This document shows positions 25,681 to 34,391 of a DNA stretch of 64,000 nt, one piece after another. The stretch lies in assembly GCF_016056375.1 (NCBI RefSeq), contig NZ_JAEDAE010000002.1, positions 62,001 through 126,000 of the forward strand. The letters run 5' to 3'. Within the stretch, counting starts at the first letter, position 1; each line of letters opens with the position of its first letter. The stretch comes from Hymenobacter negativus. GTDB lineage: Bacteria; Bacteroidota; Bacteroidia; Cytophagales; Hymenobacteraceae. Position numbers and translations under genes: made by a program. A model generated the notes under the pieces. The model ran no database searches. It saw nothing but the letters and a program-made list of their open reading frames with translations, and had not been told where the DNA came from.

Positions 25681-26643
25681 ATGCCGCCCACTTCTCCCAA
25701 TTCCATCAGCCTCAATGGCCTCACCATTCAGCCCGGCGAGCGGGTGCTCACGCGGCTGGTGATTTCGAAGCTGCCCTCGGGCACCGTGATTGACGTGCCG
25801 GTGCACGTGTTGCGGGCCGTGGCGCCCGGCCCCACGCTATTGCTCATGGGTGGCATGCACGGCGACGAAGTAAACGGCATCGAAACCATTCGGCGGCTGG
25901 TGCGGCGCGAGCTGCTTACGCCGCTGCGGGGCACGGTCATTGCCATTCCCATCCTCAACATTTACGGCTTCCTGAATTTCAGCCGCGATGTGCCCGATGG
26001 CAAGGACGTGAACCGCTCGTTTCCGGGCTTTCCGCGCGGGTCGCTGGCCGGGCGCGTGGCCCACCGATTCATGCGCGAAATCATGCCCCTGATTGATTAC
26101 GGCATCGATTTCCACACGGGCGGCGCGGCGCGGTCCAATTTCCCGCAGGTGCGTGCCATGCTGGGCATCGACCCTGAGGTTGATGCCATGGCGGCGGCTT
26201 TTGGCGCGCCCTTCACGCTGCACGCAGGGCTGCGGGGCGGGTCGTTGCGCGAGGCAGCGCAGGAGCTGGGCAAGCGCATCATCGTGTACGAAACCGGCGA
26301 GAGCCTGCGCCTCGACGAGCCCGGCATTGAGGAAGCCGTAGCGGGCACGCTGCGCGTGCTGCACCACCTGGGTATGGGGCCCGAAGCGCCCGCGCCGGCC
26401 CGGCCGGGTATCATCTGCCGGCGGCACACGTGGCTGCGGGCGCGGTTTGCGGGCCTGTTCCGGGCGCACGTCGAGAACGGGCAGTTTATTGAGAAGGGCC
26501 AGATTTACGGCTCCATCGCCGACCCCTACGGCACGCAGTCGGTGCGCTTGGAATCGACCCTGAGCGGCTACGTGATAGGGTTGAACTACATGCCCGTGGT
26601 GAACCAGGGCGACGCTCTGCTGCACATTGCCGTGCCGACGTAG
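25681..26643 (+). CDS. Succinylglutamate desuccinylase/aspartoacylase family metallohydrolase
   Basis: A 320-residue zinc carboxypeptidase-fold hydrolase. The zinc ligands lie in GGMHGDEVNGIETI (near 57) and in IDFHTGG (near 142), and GRDVNRSFPG-type residues appear as GKDVNRSFPG near 110. Family members remove acyl groups from N-acylated amino acids. The C terminus (GQIYGSIADPYG to LSGYVIGLNYMPVVNQGDAL) carries the usual barrel-sandwich domain. It follows rimK, and this third position in a protease-RimK-deacylase set is recurrent. The ATG at 25681 is preferred; upstream codons lie in the A2 arm. Confidence 0.88.
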   Translation: MPPTSPNSISLNGLTIQPGERVLTRLVISKLPSGTVIDVPVHVLRAVAPGPTLLLMGGMHGDEVNGIETIRRLVRRELLTPLRGTVIAIPILNIYGFLNFSRDVPDGKDVNRSFPGFPRGSLAGRVAHRFMREIMPLIDYGIDFHTGGAARSNFPQVRAMLGIDPEVDAMAAAFGAPFTLHAGLRGGSLREAAQELGKRIIVYETGESLRLDEPGIEEAVAGTLRVLHHLGMGPEAPAPARPGIICRRHTWLRARFAGLFRAHVENGQFIEKGQIYGSIADPYGTQSVRLESTLSGYVIGLNYMPVVNQGDALLHIAVPT

Positions 26644-26649
26644 GGCATC

Positions 26650-26835
26650 TGTCATTGCGAGGCGCAGACGATGCAATCCGTCTTGTCAAAGCCAGACACC
26701 TTACTTCTACCAGAAAGCCCCGACACACATCAGTGTCGGGGCTTTTTACACTGAAAAAGGCTGGTCACATCTCGGAGCTCATCACATTGTACAGGACGGA
26801 TTGCCGCGTTCCGCTGCGCTCCACTCGCAATGACA
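26650..26835. repeat. Palindromic element family B, copy B2 with internal terminator
   Basis: The left arm begins TGTCATTGCGAGGCGCAG and contains GCAATCCGTC; the right arm contains GGACGGATTGC and ends CTCGCAATGACA. The centre carries a complete terminator hairpin (26713-26747). The element lies between the aspartoacylase-family gene and the OmpH-like gene. Confidence 0.85.
26713..26747 (+). terminator. Terminator nested in element B2
   Basis: AAAGCCCCGACAC and GTGTCGGGGCTTTTT form a 13-bp stem with a short loop and T-run. It ends the protease-rimK-hydrolase operon. Confidence 0.85.
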
Positions 26836-26891
26836 GGCTGCCCATCCCGCCCACTTCCCTACTTTTGTCCTTTCCTCATCATTCGTTTTCA

Positions 26892-27584
26892 ATGAAAAAC
26901 CCTCTTCAGCTTACCATTAACATCGTGCTGGCGCTGGCCGTGGCCGGTTTGTACTTCCTGCATTTCAACCACAAGCCCGTAGCGCCCTCCATTGCTACCG
27001 ACAGCAGCACAGCCGTAATGGCTACCCCCGAACCTGCCGCCGACACGGCCGCTGCCGCTACCACCGAAAGCACCACCGAGCCTGCTGTGGCCACTGCTCC
27101 GGTACAGGACATGACCGGCGATTTTTCGGGCAAGCTGGCCTACGTGGAGTCGAACAAAATGCTGGACGGCTACCAAGGCATGAAGGACGCCCGCCGCGCT
27201 TTCGAGGGCAAGGCCCGGGGCTGGGAAAAGCAGAATCAGACCATGCTGGCCGGTTTTAAGGCCAACGTAGAAGCCTACCAGAAGCAGGCCGCGAGCCTCA
27301 CCGCCGAGCAGCGTGCCGCCACCGAGCAAAAGCTCCAGGAGCAGCAGCAGCAGATAGCCCAGCAGCAGCAGATGCTGCAAGGGCAGGCCCAGCAGGAGGA
27401 AGCCAAGCTCACCCAAACCGTGCTCGAAAGCGTGAACAAGAAGTTGGAAGCCTACGGCAAAACCCATGGCTACAAGCTGATTCTCATCGCCGCACCCAGC
27501 GGCACCATCGCCTACGGTGAGAAAAACCTCGACATCACCACGCCCGTGCTGGCTTACCTGAACGCCGGCTACCGGAAGAAGTAA
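26892..27584 (+). CDS. OmpH/Skp-like periplasmic protein with N-terminal anchor
   Basis: The 230-residue product has an N-terminal hydrophobic anchor (about 7-24), a threonine/alanine-rich linker (25-75), and an OmpH/Skp-type coiled coil from KLAYVESNKMLDGYQGMK (about 82) through a glutamine-rich stretch QEQQQQIAQQQQMLQGQAQQ (about 155). It ends in a beta segment with YKLILIAAPSGTIAYGEKNLDIT. Skp proteins chaperone outer-membrane proteins in the periplasm; this one is probably membrane-tethered. A TACTTTTG box at 26860-26867 is a likely -7 element. The gene order (alone, before a TonB receptor) is not informative. Confidence 0.85.
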   Translation: MKNPLQLTINIVLALAVAGLYFLHFNHKPVAPSIATDSSTAVMATPEPAADTAAAATTESTTEPAVATAPVQDMTGDFSGKLAYVESNKMLDGYQGMKDARRAFEGKARGWEKQNQTMLAGFKANVEAYQKQAASLTAEQRAATEQKLQEQQQQIAQQQQMLQGQAQQEEAKLTQTVLESVNKKLEAYGKTHGYKLILIAAPSGTIAYGEKNLDITTPVLAYLNAGYRKK

Positions 27585-27621
27585 GTAGTTGCTATCTGCT
27601 GCTGCTCGCTGACGCTACTCT

Positions 27622-27726
27622 AACGTCATGCAGCGCGCAGCGAAGCATCTTTACCGCGCAACGCAATCCAATGAAATAGGATTAGCGGTGGCGGGCAAGA
27701 TGCTTCGCTGCGCGCTGCATGACGTT
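27622..27726. repeat. Palindromic element family A, copy A3
   Basis: Perfect 30-bp arms (27622-27651 and 27697-27726), 45-bp centre. Core CGTCATGCAGCGCGCAGCGA. It fills much of the 313-bp gap before the TonB receptor gene; the rest holds a TAATTTTG box at 27786-27793, a possible -7 element. Confidence 0.9.
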
Positions 27727-27897
27727 CTTTTTTGTGCCTGTTTTTCTGCAAAAAATCCTGGTCACCCCAGGCAACCCTGGCGGCTTAATTTTGCTCTTCA
27801 CCAAACCCTCACCTTCGCCAATAAAAACGCTTGGCTGCCGTTTGGGCAGCGCTTCGGCCTGACAAGGCCGGTTCCTTACCACCTTTTTTCTGCTTTT

Positions 27898-30264
27898 ATG
27901 AATCTACTTTTCCGCCTGGCTGCCGTGGGTAGCGTGGCGTTGCTGGGGGCCGCTACCGCCCACGCGCAACAAAACAACCGGTTCACCATCAGCGGCTACG
28001 TGCGCGATGGGGCCACTGGTGAAAGCCTGCCCGGCGTGGCCGTGGTGCACCCGGCCAGCGGCCAGGGCACTACTACTAACACTTTCGGCTTTTACTCCCT
28101 CACGCTGGCCGCCAGCCCCGATTCGGTGCGGCTGCTGGTGTCGGCGCTGGGCTACGAGAAGCTGCGGCTGGCCCGCAAAGCCGACCATAGCTTCACCCAT
28201 GATTTCCGCCTGAAACCGTCCTCGGCCGAACTGGCGGGCGTGGAAGTGGTAGGCAGCAGGGAGGAGAAAATTGCTGAAAGCACGCGCATGGGCACCATCA
28301 ACATTCCGGTGAACCAGATAAAGCTGCTGCCCGCGCTGTTTGGCGAAACCGATGTGCTGAAGGTGCTGCAGCTGCTGCCCGGCGTGCAGGCCGGCGGCGA
28401 GGGCAGCAGTGGCCTCTACGTGCGCGGCGGCTCGCCCGACCAGAACCTGCTGCTGCTCGACGGCACGCCCATCTACAACGCCTCGCACCTGTTCGGCTTC
28501 TTCTCGATTTTCAACGCCGACGCCATCAAAAACGTGGAGATGATTAAGGGCGGGTTTCCGGCGCGCTACGGCGGGCGGCTGTCGTCGGTGGTGGATATCA
28601 CAATGAAGGAGGGCAACATGGAGAAGCTGCACGGCGAGGGCGCCATCGGCCTCATTGCCTCGCGCTTCACGCTGGAAGGGCCCATCAAGAAGGACACGGC
28701 TTCGTTCATTTTCTCGGCCCGCCGCACCTACATCGACATCCTGGCCCGGCCGCTCATAAAGGCCAACGCCGACGGGCTGGTGGCCGGCTACTACTTCTAC
28801 GACCTCAATGGCAAGCTGAACTGGAAACTGAGCTCCCGCGACCGCCTCTACCTGTGTGGCTACCTGGGCTACGACGAGTTTTACGCCAACGACGAGGGCA
28901 AGCGCGACAACGGCGACTACAACCGCCAGAACAGCGCCTTGGGCTGGGGCAACCGCATTGCGGCGCTGCGCTGGAACCACATCGTGAACGACCGGCTGTT
29001 TATGAATACCCACCTCACCTACACGCGCTACCAGTTCGATGTGGGTACGGCGCAGGAGGACCGGTACACGGACAGCAACGGCCGCGTCAATATCAATAAA
29101 TACGCGCTGAACTACCTGTCTAATATTCAGGACATCAGCGTGAAATCGGATTTCGACTACGTGCCCAACCCCAACCACTATGTGCGCTTCGGGGGGCAGT
29201 ACATCCGGCACCAGTTCCGGCCCGGCGCCCTGCAAACCGAGGGCAGCACCGACCCTGCCGAGAACAAGGCCACCGGCCGCAAAATCGGGGCCAACGAGGC
29301 CAGCCTTTACGCCGAAGACGACGTGAAGCTGACCGACCGCCTGAAGGTGAACGTGGGCCTGCGCGTGAACAGCTTTCTGGTGGATAAAAAGCTGTATCCC
29401 AGCGTGGAGCCGCGCGTGTCAGGCCGCTTTCTGCTCACGGAGAACTGGGCGCTGAAAGCCGCCTATGCCCGCACCACGCAGTACGTGCACCTGCTCACCA
29501 ACAGCGGCATTGGCTTGCCCACCGACCTGTGGGTGCCCGCTACGGCCAGCACCCTGCCCCAGAAAGCGCAGCAGTTCAGCCTAGGCGCGGCTCGCAGCCT
29601 GCGCTTTCACGACGAAGACTTTGAGTTCAGCGTGGAAACCTACTACAAGCCCATGCAGAACCTAATTGAGTTTCGGGAAGGGGCTGATTTTGTGGGGACT
29701 ACTGACGATAATTACGAAAGCAAAATCACCAGCGGGCAGGGCTGGGCCTACGGGGCCGAGCTGTTTCTGCAAAAGAAAACCGGCAAAACCACCGGCTGGA
29801 TTGGTTACACCCTGGCCTGGAGCAACCGCCGCTTCCCGGAGCTGAACCAGGGCCAGCTCTACCCCTACAAGTACGACCGGCGTCATGATTTCAAGCTGGT
29901 TGTCATTCACGAATTCAGCCCTACGCTCACGCTCTCGGGCACGTTTGTGTATGGCTCGGGCAATGCCGTGACGCTCTCGCAGGGCCGCTATTCGCTGGGG
30001 CCGTACAGTTCGACGATTGAGGACTACGGCACGCGCAACAGCTACCGCATGGCCGCCTACCACCGCCTCGACCTCGACCTGAGCCACACCAAAAAGAAGC
30101 GCTGGGGCGAAGTGGTGAACAGTTTCAGCGTGTACAACGCCTACAACCGGCACAATCCCTACTTCATCTACCTGGGGCGCGGGCAGGGCAGCGACCAGCT
30201 CAGCTACCGGCAGGTGTCCTTGTTCCCCATCCTGCCGTCGTTCAGCAAAACGTTCCGGTTTTAA
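27898..30264 (+). CDS. TonB-dependent outer-membrane receptor with carboxypeptidase-like N-terminal domain
   Basis: The 788-residue product has a signal peptide (cleavage near AHAQ, 23), a CarboxypepD_reg-like domain (ISGYVRDGATGESLPGVAV near 31), and a plug domain with VLKVLQLLPGVQAGGEGSSG near 155 and LYVRGGSPDQNLLLLDGTPI near 173. A 22-strand-type barrel follows, ending in FPILPSFSKTFRF with the C-terminal aromatic. It should import a substrate using TonB energy. The next gene encodes a DUF4249 lipoprotein 12 bp later, a standard pairing in Bacteroidota. The substrate is unknown. The frame is open upstream of 27898, but that part is the A3 repeat. Confidence 0.93.
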   Translation: MNLLFRLAAVGSVALLGAATAHAQQNNRFTISGYVRDGATGESLPGVAVVHPASGQGTTTNTFGFYSLTLAASPDSVRLLVSALGYEKLRLARKADHSFTHDFRLKPSSAELAGVEVVGSREEKIAESTRMGTINIPVNQIKLLPALFGETDVLKVLQLLPGVQAGGEGSSGLYVRGGSPDQNLLLLDGTPIYNASHLFGFFSIFNADAIKNVEMIKGGFPARYGGRLSSVVDITMKEGNMEKLHGEGAIGLIASRFTLEGPIKKDTASFIFSARRTYIDILARPLIKANADGLVAGYYFYDLNGKLNWKLSSRDRLYLCGYLGYDEFYANDEGKRDNGDYNRQNSALGWGNRIAALRWNHIVNDRLFMNTHLTYTRYQFDVGTAQEDRYTDSNGRVNINKYALNYLSNIQDISVKSDFDYVPNPNHYVRFGGQYIRHQFRPGALQTEGSTDPAENKATGRKIGANEASLYAEDDVKLTDRLKVNVGLRVNSFLVDKKLYPSVEPRVSGRFLLTENWALKAAYARTTQYVHLLTNSGIGLPTDLWVPATASTLPQKAQQFSLGAARSLRFHDEDFEFSVETYYKPMQNLIEFREGADFVGTTDDNYESKITSGQGWAYGAELFLQKKTGKTTGWIGYTLAWSNRRFPELNQGQLYPYKYDRRHDFKLVVIHEFSPTLTLSGTFVYGSGNAVTLSQGRYSLGPYSSTIEDYGTRNSYRMAAYHRLDLDLSHTKKKRWGEVVNSFSVYNAYNRHNPYFIYLGRGQGSDQLSYRQVSLFPILPSFSKTFRF

Positions 30265-30276
30265 CGCCTTCTACCG

Positions 30277-31251
30277 ATGAAAAAGAACCTGTTCCGGACT
30301 GTACTCCTCGCCACTGCTGCTCTGGCTGGCTGCGAAACCGCCACCGACCTGCCCGAGCCGCCCCACACGCCCCGCGTGGCCCTGCTGCACATCCTAACCA
30401 CCGCACCGCTGGACTCGTCCTTCTACGAGCTATTTCAGCAGCGCCGGCTTTATGTCAGCAACAGCCAGCGCGTGTTCGACACCAACTACCTGACTGGCCG
30501 CCAAGATGCCACCGCAGAGCTGCGCGATGCCGCCGGCAACGTAGTGGAGCGCTACCGCGCCGCCAATGGCACCCAATATGGCAACTATACCGGCTACTAC
30601 CTGCCCGTGCTGGGCTTCCGGCCGCAGCCCGGCCAGCAGTACACGCTGCGCGCCAGCCTGCCCGGCCTCGAAACCGCCGAGAGCACCCTTACCATGCCCG
30701 CCGCGCCCGTGGTGGAAAGCGGCAGCTACGTGCCCCGCACCGTGCCCGGCACCAACGGCTCGGGCCAGTATTCGGGCCGCCTGAGCCTGGCCCTGCGCGA
30801 CGACCCCAACGCCACCAACTACTATCTGGCCTTCGCCCGCGTGCTCGACCGGCAGGGGCAGTCCCTCAACGGCGGCAGCCTGCAGGTGGACTACGACAGC
30901 CAGAACAGCGCTGTGAGCATCGGCCAGTTTCAGCTGTCCAGCCCCAGCCAAGGCTACAGCGTCTATCCTTTTGCCGATACCAACGTGAACGGCCAACGCA
31001 TTGCCTTGGCTTCGGATGTGGAGTTTTACAGCTATTGTTCCCAGCCCGGCTGCCCGCAGCCAGGCTTCATCGAAGTCACGGTGAGCAGCATCACCAAGGA
31101 CGCTTACGACTTCTACCTCTCGCGCCGCCGCTACTACGATTCAGACGGCAACCCCTTCGCCGAGCCCGCCCCGCTGGCCTCCAACGTGCGCCCCGGCTAC
31201 GGCCTGTTCGGCGGTGCGGCCGATGCCACCTACCGCATTCCACTTCCCTAG
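30277..31251 (+). CDS. DUF4249 lipoprotein, partner of TonB receptor
   Basis: The 324-residue product has a lipobox ALAGC (Cys about 19) and the domain pattern of DUF4249: a strand-rich N-terminal half (TAELRDAAGNVVERYRA near 70), YTLRASLPGLETAESTL near 125 and a C terminus with GYGLFGGAADATYRI. DUF4249 proteins are outer-membrane-attached partners of TonB receptors, in a role like SusD. The gene is 12 bp after the receptor gene and must be co-transcribed. Confidence 0.9.
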   Translation: MKKNLFRTVLLATAALAGCETATDLPEPPHTPRVALLHILTTAPLDSSFYELFQQRRLYVSNSQRVFDTNYLTGRQDATAELRDAAGNVVERYRAANGTQYGNYTGYYLPVLGFRPQPGQQYTLRASLPGLETAESTLTMPAAPVVESGSYVPRTVPGTNGSGQYSGRLSLALRDDPNATNYYLAFARVLDRQGQSLNGGSLQVDYDSQNSAVSIGQFQLSSPSQGYSVYPFADTNVNGQRIALASDVEFYSYCSQPGCPQPGFIEVTVSSITKDAYDFYLSRRRYYDSDGNPFAEPAPLASNVRPGYGLFGGAADATYRIPLP

Positions 31252-31341
31252 CCGAACCATTAAACCTTGCGGTTGCGTTTACGTCTAAAAGCCATAAATT
31301 GTCCTTCCATCATTAATCAGCGCGCTTCGGCGCGAATTCTT

Positions 31342-31632
31342 ATGCGGACTAAATCAGTGTTTTTTGCCCTGGGGCTGTTCCTGATGCTGCTGGGCAGCCA
31401 GGCGGCCAGCGCCCAGGTTCGAGTCAACGTCGGCATCGGTTATCCGCCGCCCCGGGCCTACTACGGCCCGCGCTACTACTATCCGCCGCAGCCGGCCGTG
31501 GTGTATGCCCCGCCGCCCCCCGTGGTTATTGCTCCCGCGCCGTACTACTACGCGCCGCGCCCCGTGTACTACGCGCCCCGTCCTTACGGCTACCGGGGCC
31601 GCGGCTGGGGCCACGGTGGCCGCCGTTGGTAG
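31342..31632 (+). CDS. Small secreted Tyr/Pro/Arg-rich protein
   Basis: The 96-residue product has a signal peptide (cleavage after ASA, about 24) and then a low-complexity mature part of YYYPPQPAVVYAPPPPVVIA type, ending in an RGRGWGHGGRRW tail. Such proteins are common in Bacteroidota envelopes and their function is not known. A terminator follows 39 bp after the stop. Confidence 0.75.
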   Translation: MRTKSVFFALGLFLMLLGSQAASAQVRVNVGIGYPPPRAYYGPRYYYPPQPAVVYAPPPPVVIAPAPYYYAPRPVYYAPRPYGYRGRGWGHGGRRW

Positions 31633-31670
31633 GCAACGTTTCGGCTGAAAGCTCAAACGATATCAATGAT

Positions 31671-31706
31671 AAAAAGCCCGACTGCGGAAACGCGGCCGGG
31701 CTTTTT
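31671..31706 (+). terminator. Terminator after Tyr/Pro-rich protein gene
   Basis: AAAAAGCCCG and CGGGCTTTTT with a 16-nt loop region. It acts in either direction. Confidence 0.85.
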
Positions 31707-31836
31707 GCTGCCACGCATGGCGGTGGCATCTACTTTGGGCAAGGGCTTGAGCAGCAGTAGTGCCCGAGGCGTGAGAAATGCCGGTTCAGCAAATTTGCTT
31801 AATCTTACGGCCCGAACTGCTGTCATCCCGTTTTCT

Positions 31837-32436
31837 ATGAAATCCTCGATTCTGACCTTGGGCGTGGTCCTGCTGCTGGCCGGCTGCAACCAGACGCCGC
31901 CCGCCACTTCCACGCCCACCACCACGGCCGACACCGCGCCCGTCACGCCGGTAGCCGTCGACTCGGCCAATGCAGCCACCACCACGGCCCCCGATGCGGC
32001 CGCTACCGCTTCCACGCCCGCGGCCGCGCCGGTGCTCAAAGATGCCGAAACCATGAAGGTGTCGTTCAGCTTCAAGCCCACCGATAACCCCGACAATCCC
32101 AAACACCCGCGCATACTGGCCCACCTGCTGGTGCAGGGCAGCCAGCCGCTCGACATCGACCTGGGAAAATTCCCGAACCAACCCGATATGGTAACCGGCG
32201 ACAAAGCCAAGACCGCCAATTTCCCTGACGGCATGCTGATGGGCTTCCGCAGCTACGACGCGGCCTCCGGCATCAGCCAGGACCTGGCCGTGCTGCACCC
32301 CGATGCCCGCCACCTGCGCGTGGTGCAGCGCCGCGTGGACGAAACCAACCCCGAAGCCGCCAAATTCGAAACCTCGCGCGAGGTGCCGTTGCCCGCCAAC
32401 ACGCTGGTCGTAGCCGCGCCGGCGGCAAAAAAATAG
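31837..32436 (+). CDS. Lipoprotein with Thr/Ala linker
   Basis: The 199-residue product has a lipobox LLAGC (Cys about 16) and a low-complexity linker of Thr, Ala and Pro to about residue 65. A compact C-terminal domain follows, with MKVSFSFKPTDNPDN near 75 and GFRSYDAASGISQDLAVLHP near 135. The role is unknown. The cupin gene follows 22 bp after the stop, probably in the same transcript. Confidence 0.75.
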   Translation: MKSSILTLGVVLLLAGCNQTPPATSTPTTTADTAPVTPVAVDSANAATTTAPDAAATASTPAAAPVLKDAETMKVSFSFKPTDNPDNPKHPRILAHLLVQGSQPLDIDLGKFPNQPDMVTGDKAKTANFPDGMLMGFRSYDAASGISQDLAVLHPDARHLRVVQRRVDETNPEAAKFETSREVPLPANTLVVAAPAAKK

Positions 32437-32458
32437 TTGGAAATGCGTAGGTTAGGGC

Positions 32459-32836
32459 ATGGAAAATACCTCCCTCCTCGGCCCGATGAAGGGCGCCACG
32501 CACCGTGAAGTCGGCGGCGTACTCGTTGATGTAGTGCCCACCGGCAACGCCCGCGTCAAGCGCATTGTGTACCCGGTGGGCTTTCGCTGGTCCAAGAACC
32601 TGAAGGACATCGTGGGCACGCCGTTGTGTATGCACGCGCACGTTGGGTTTTTGGCCAGCGGCCAGATAAATATCCAGTACGCCGACGGCGCGATGGAAAA
32701 GTTCGTGGCCCCGCAGGCCGTGGCCATCGCGCCCGGCCACGACGGTTGGGTGGTGGGCAACGAGCCGGCCATTTTGATTGAGTTTGACTTCGAAGGCGAA
32801 ACCGTGGAACGCATGGGCCTGGCCAGCCGGCACTAG
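32459..32836 (+). CDS. Cupin-domain protein
   Basis: A 125-residue cupin. It contains the double-stranded beta-helix pattern VGTPLCMHAHVGFLASGQINIQ near 56 (a partial H-x-H cupin motif 1) and PGHDGWVVGNEPA near 93. The substrate and metal are unknown. It follows the lipoprotein gene closely and precedes the sigma-54 regulator by 84 bp. Confidence 0.8.
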   Translation: MENTSLLGPMKGATHREVGGVLVDVVPTGNARVKRIVYPVGFRWSKNLKDIVGTPLCMHAHVGFLASGQINIQYADGAMEKFVAPQAVAIAPGHDGWVVGNEPAILIEFDFEGETVERMGLASRH

Positions 32837-32920
32837 CCGCCCGGCCGAATCGGGAGGGGGCAACGTCCGGCCGGCGTAGCTTTGGCGGGCTTTTGCGCCC
32901 ACGCTTTTACGCCCCCGCCC

Positions 32921-34273
32921 ATGCCCACCGGCACCATTCTGCTCATCGACGACGAAGCCATGCTGCGCCAGGCCGTGGCCCGCACCCTGGAGCTGGAAGG
33001 CTACACCGTGCGCCAGGCCCCCGACGCCATGCGCGGCCTCGAAGCCCTGCGCGAGCACGCCGAAGAAGTCCTCGTGGTGCTGAGCGACGTGAAGCTGCCC
33101 GACGGCCGCGGCCTCGACCTGCTGCCCCGCTACAAAGCCCTGGCGCCCCTGGCCGAAGTGGTGCTGATGACGGCCTACGGCACCATCCCGGACGGCGTGC
33201 GCGCCATGAAGGAGGGCGCGTTCGACTACCTCACCAAAGGCGATTCCGACGACCAACTCATCGTGGTGGTGGACCGCGCCGCCGAGAAAGCCCGCCTGCA
33301 GCGCCGCGTGGCCGATTTGGAGAAGAAAGTAGGCGCCCAGTACAGCTTCGAGTCGATGATTGGCCACGCGCCGGCTCTGGAGCAGGCCAAGCGCCTGGCC
33401 CAGCGCGCCGCGCCCACCGACAGCACCGTGCTGCTGGAAGGGCCCACCGGCGCGGGCAAGGAGCTGTTTGCCCAGGCTATCCATCAGGCCAGCGCGCGCC
33501 GCAGCAAGCCTTTCGTGGCCGTGAACTGCTCGGCGTTTCCGAAGGATTTACTGGAATCGGAGTTGTTCGGGTATAAAAAAGGGGCCTTCACCGGGGCGCT
33601 GGCCGACAAAAAAGGCTTGCTGGAAGAAGCCAATGGCGGCACCATTTTTCTGGATGAGATTGGGGAACTGGAACTGAACGTGCAGGCCAAGTTTCTGCGA
33701 GTGCTGGAGACGCGGCAGTTTACCAAGCTGGGCGACACCCGGCCCACCAGCGTGGACGTGCGCATCGTGGCTGCCACCAACCGCAACCTGCGCCAGGAAG
33801 CCGAGGCGGGCCATTTCCGCCCCGACTTGTACTACCGCTTGGCTGTGTTTACGGTGCCCGTGCCGGGCCTGAACGAGCGCCGCGCCGACGTGCTCGAACT
33901 GGCCAATTACTTCCTGCAGTTCTTCGCCGCCAAGCTGCGCCGCCGCCTGCGCGGCCTTGAGCCCGAAGCCCTGGAGCAGCTCGTGCGCCACGACTGGCGC
34001 GGCAATGTGCGCGAGCTCAAAAACGTGCTGGAGCGCGCCGCCATCCTAGCCGAGGGCGACATGCTAACCGTGGACGACCTGCCGCCCGAGTTCCACTACA
34101 TCCTGCCCGCTCCGGGTCTCGACGAGGCCACCGACCGCACCCTGCGCACCATGGAAAAGCGCCAGATTCGGCAGGTGCTGCTCGACACCGGCGGCAACAA
34201 GATGGAAGCCGCCCGCCAGCTCGGCATTGGCACCAAAACGCTCTATCGCAAGATTCAGGAGTACGGACTGTAG
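32921..34273 (+). CDS. NtrC-type sigma-54-dependent response regulator, candidate Kdp regulator
   Basis: The 450-residue product has a receiver domain (phosphoacceptor D56 in LSDVKLP; T/K in LTKGD), a central AAA+ domain with LEGPTGAGKE (Walker A, near 172), the sigma-54-contact GAFTGA near 222 and EIGELELNVQAKFLR, and a C-terminal Fis-type helix-turn-helix (GGNKMEAARQLGIGTKTLY). It activates RNA polymerase holding sigma-54. It stands upstream of the kdp genes, where Bacteroidota often encode such a regulator instead of KdpE. A kinase partner (43797-45593) lies at the far end of the locus. TAGCTTTG at 32877-32884 is a possible -7 element. Confidence 0.9.
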   Translation: MPTGTILLIDDEAMLRQAVARTLELEGYTVRQAPDAMRGLEALREHAEEVLVVLSDVKLPDGRGLDLLPRYKALAPLAEVVLMTAYGTIPDGVRAMKEGAFDYLTKGDSDDQLIVVVDRAAEKARLQRRVADLEKKVGAQYSFESMIGHAPALEQAKRLAQRAAPTDSTVLLEGPTGAGKELFAQAIHQASARRSKPFVAVNCSAFPKDLLESELFGYKKGAFTGALADKKGLLEEANGGTIFLDEIGELELNVQAKFLRVLETRQFTKLGDTRPTSVDVRIVAATNRNLRQEAEAGHFRPDLYYRLAVFTVPVPGLNERRADVLELANYFLQFFAAKLRRRLRGLEPEALEQLVRHDWRGNVRELKNVLERAAILAEGDMLTVDDLPPEFHYILPAPGLDEATDRTLRTMEKRQIRQVLLDTGGNKMEAARQLGIGTKTLYRKIQEYGL

Positions 34274-34391
34274 GTATTCAGCCCATTCTGCTATACTGCC
34301 CGGAGGAGGTTGAGCGTTAAGGGATAATTGCGGGCGCTATATTCGGCGGTCTGTTTACTCAGCGGTTCTTCCACCAACAATTTCCACATCC

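Noticed and set aside
27628..27897. N-terminal extension of the TonB receptor frame
   Set aside because: The extension translates the A3 palindrome and adds no signal peptide; the ATG at 27898 starts a proper one.
27904..29235. 443-codon minus-strand frame over the TonB receptor gene
   Set aside because: Composition is typical of a GC-driven antisense shadow; the + strand encodes a clear TonB receptor.
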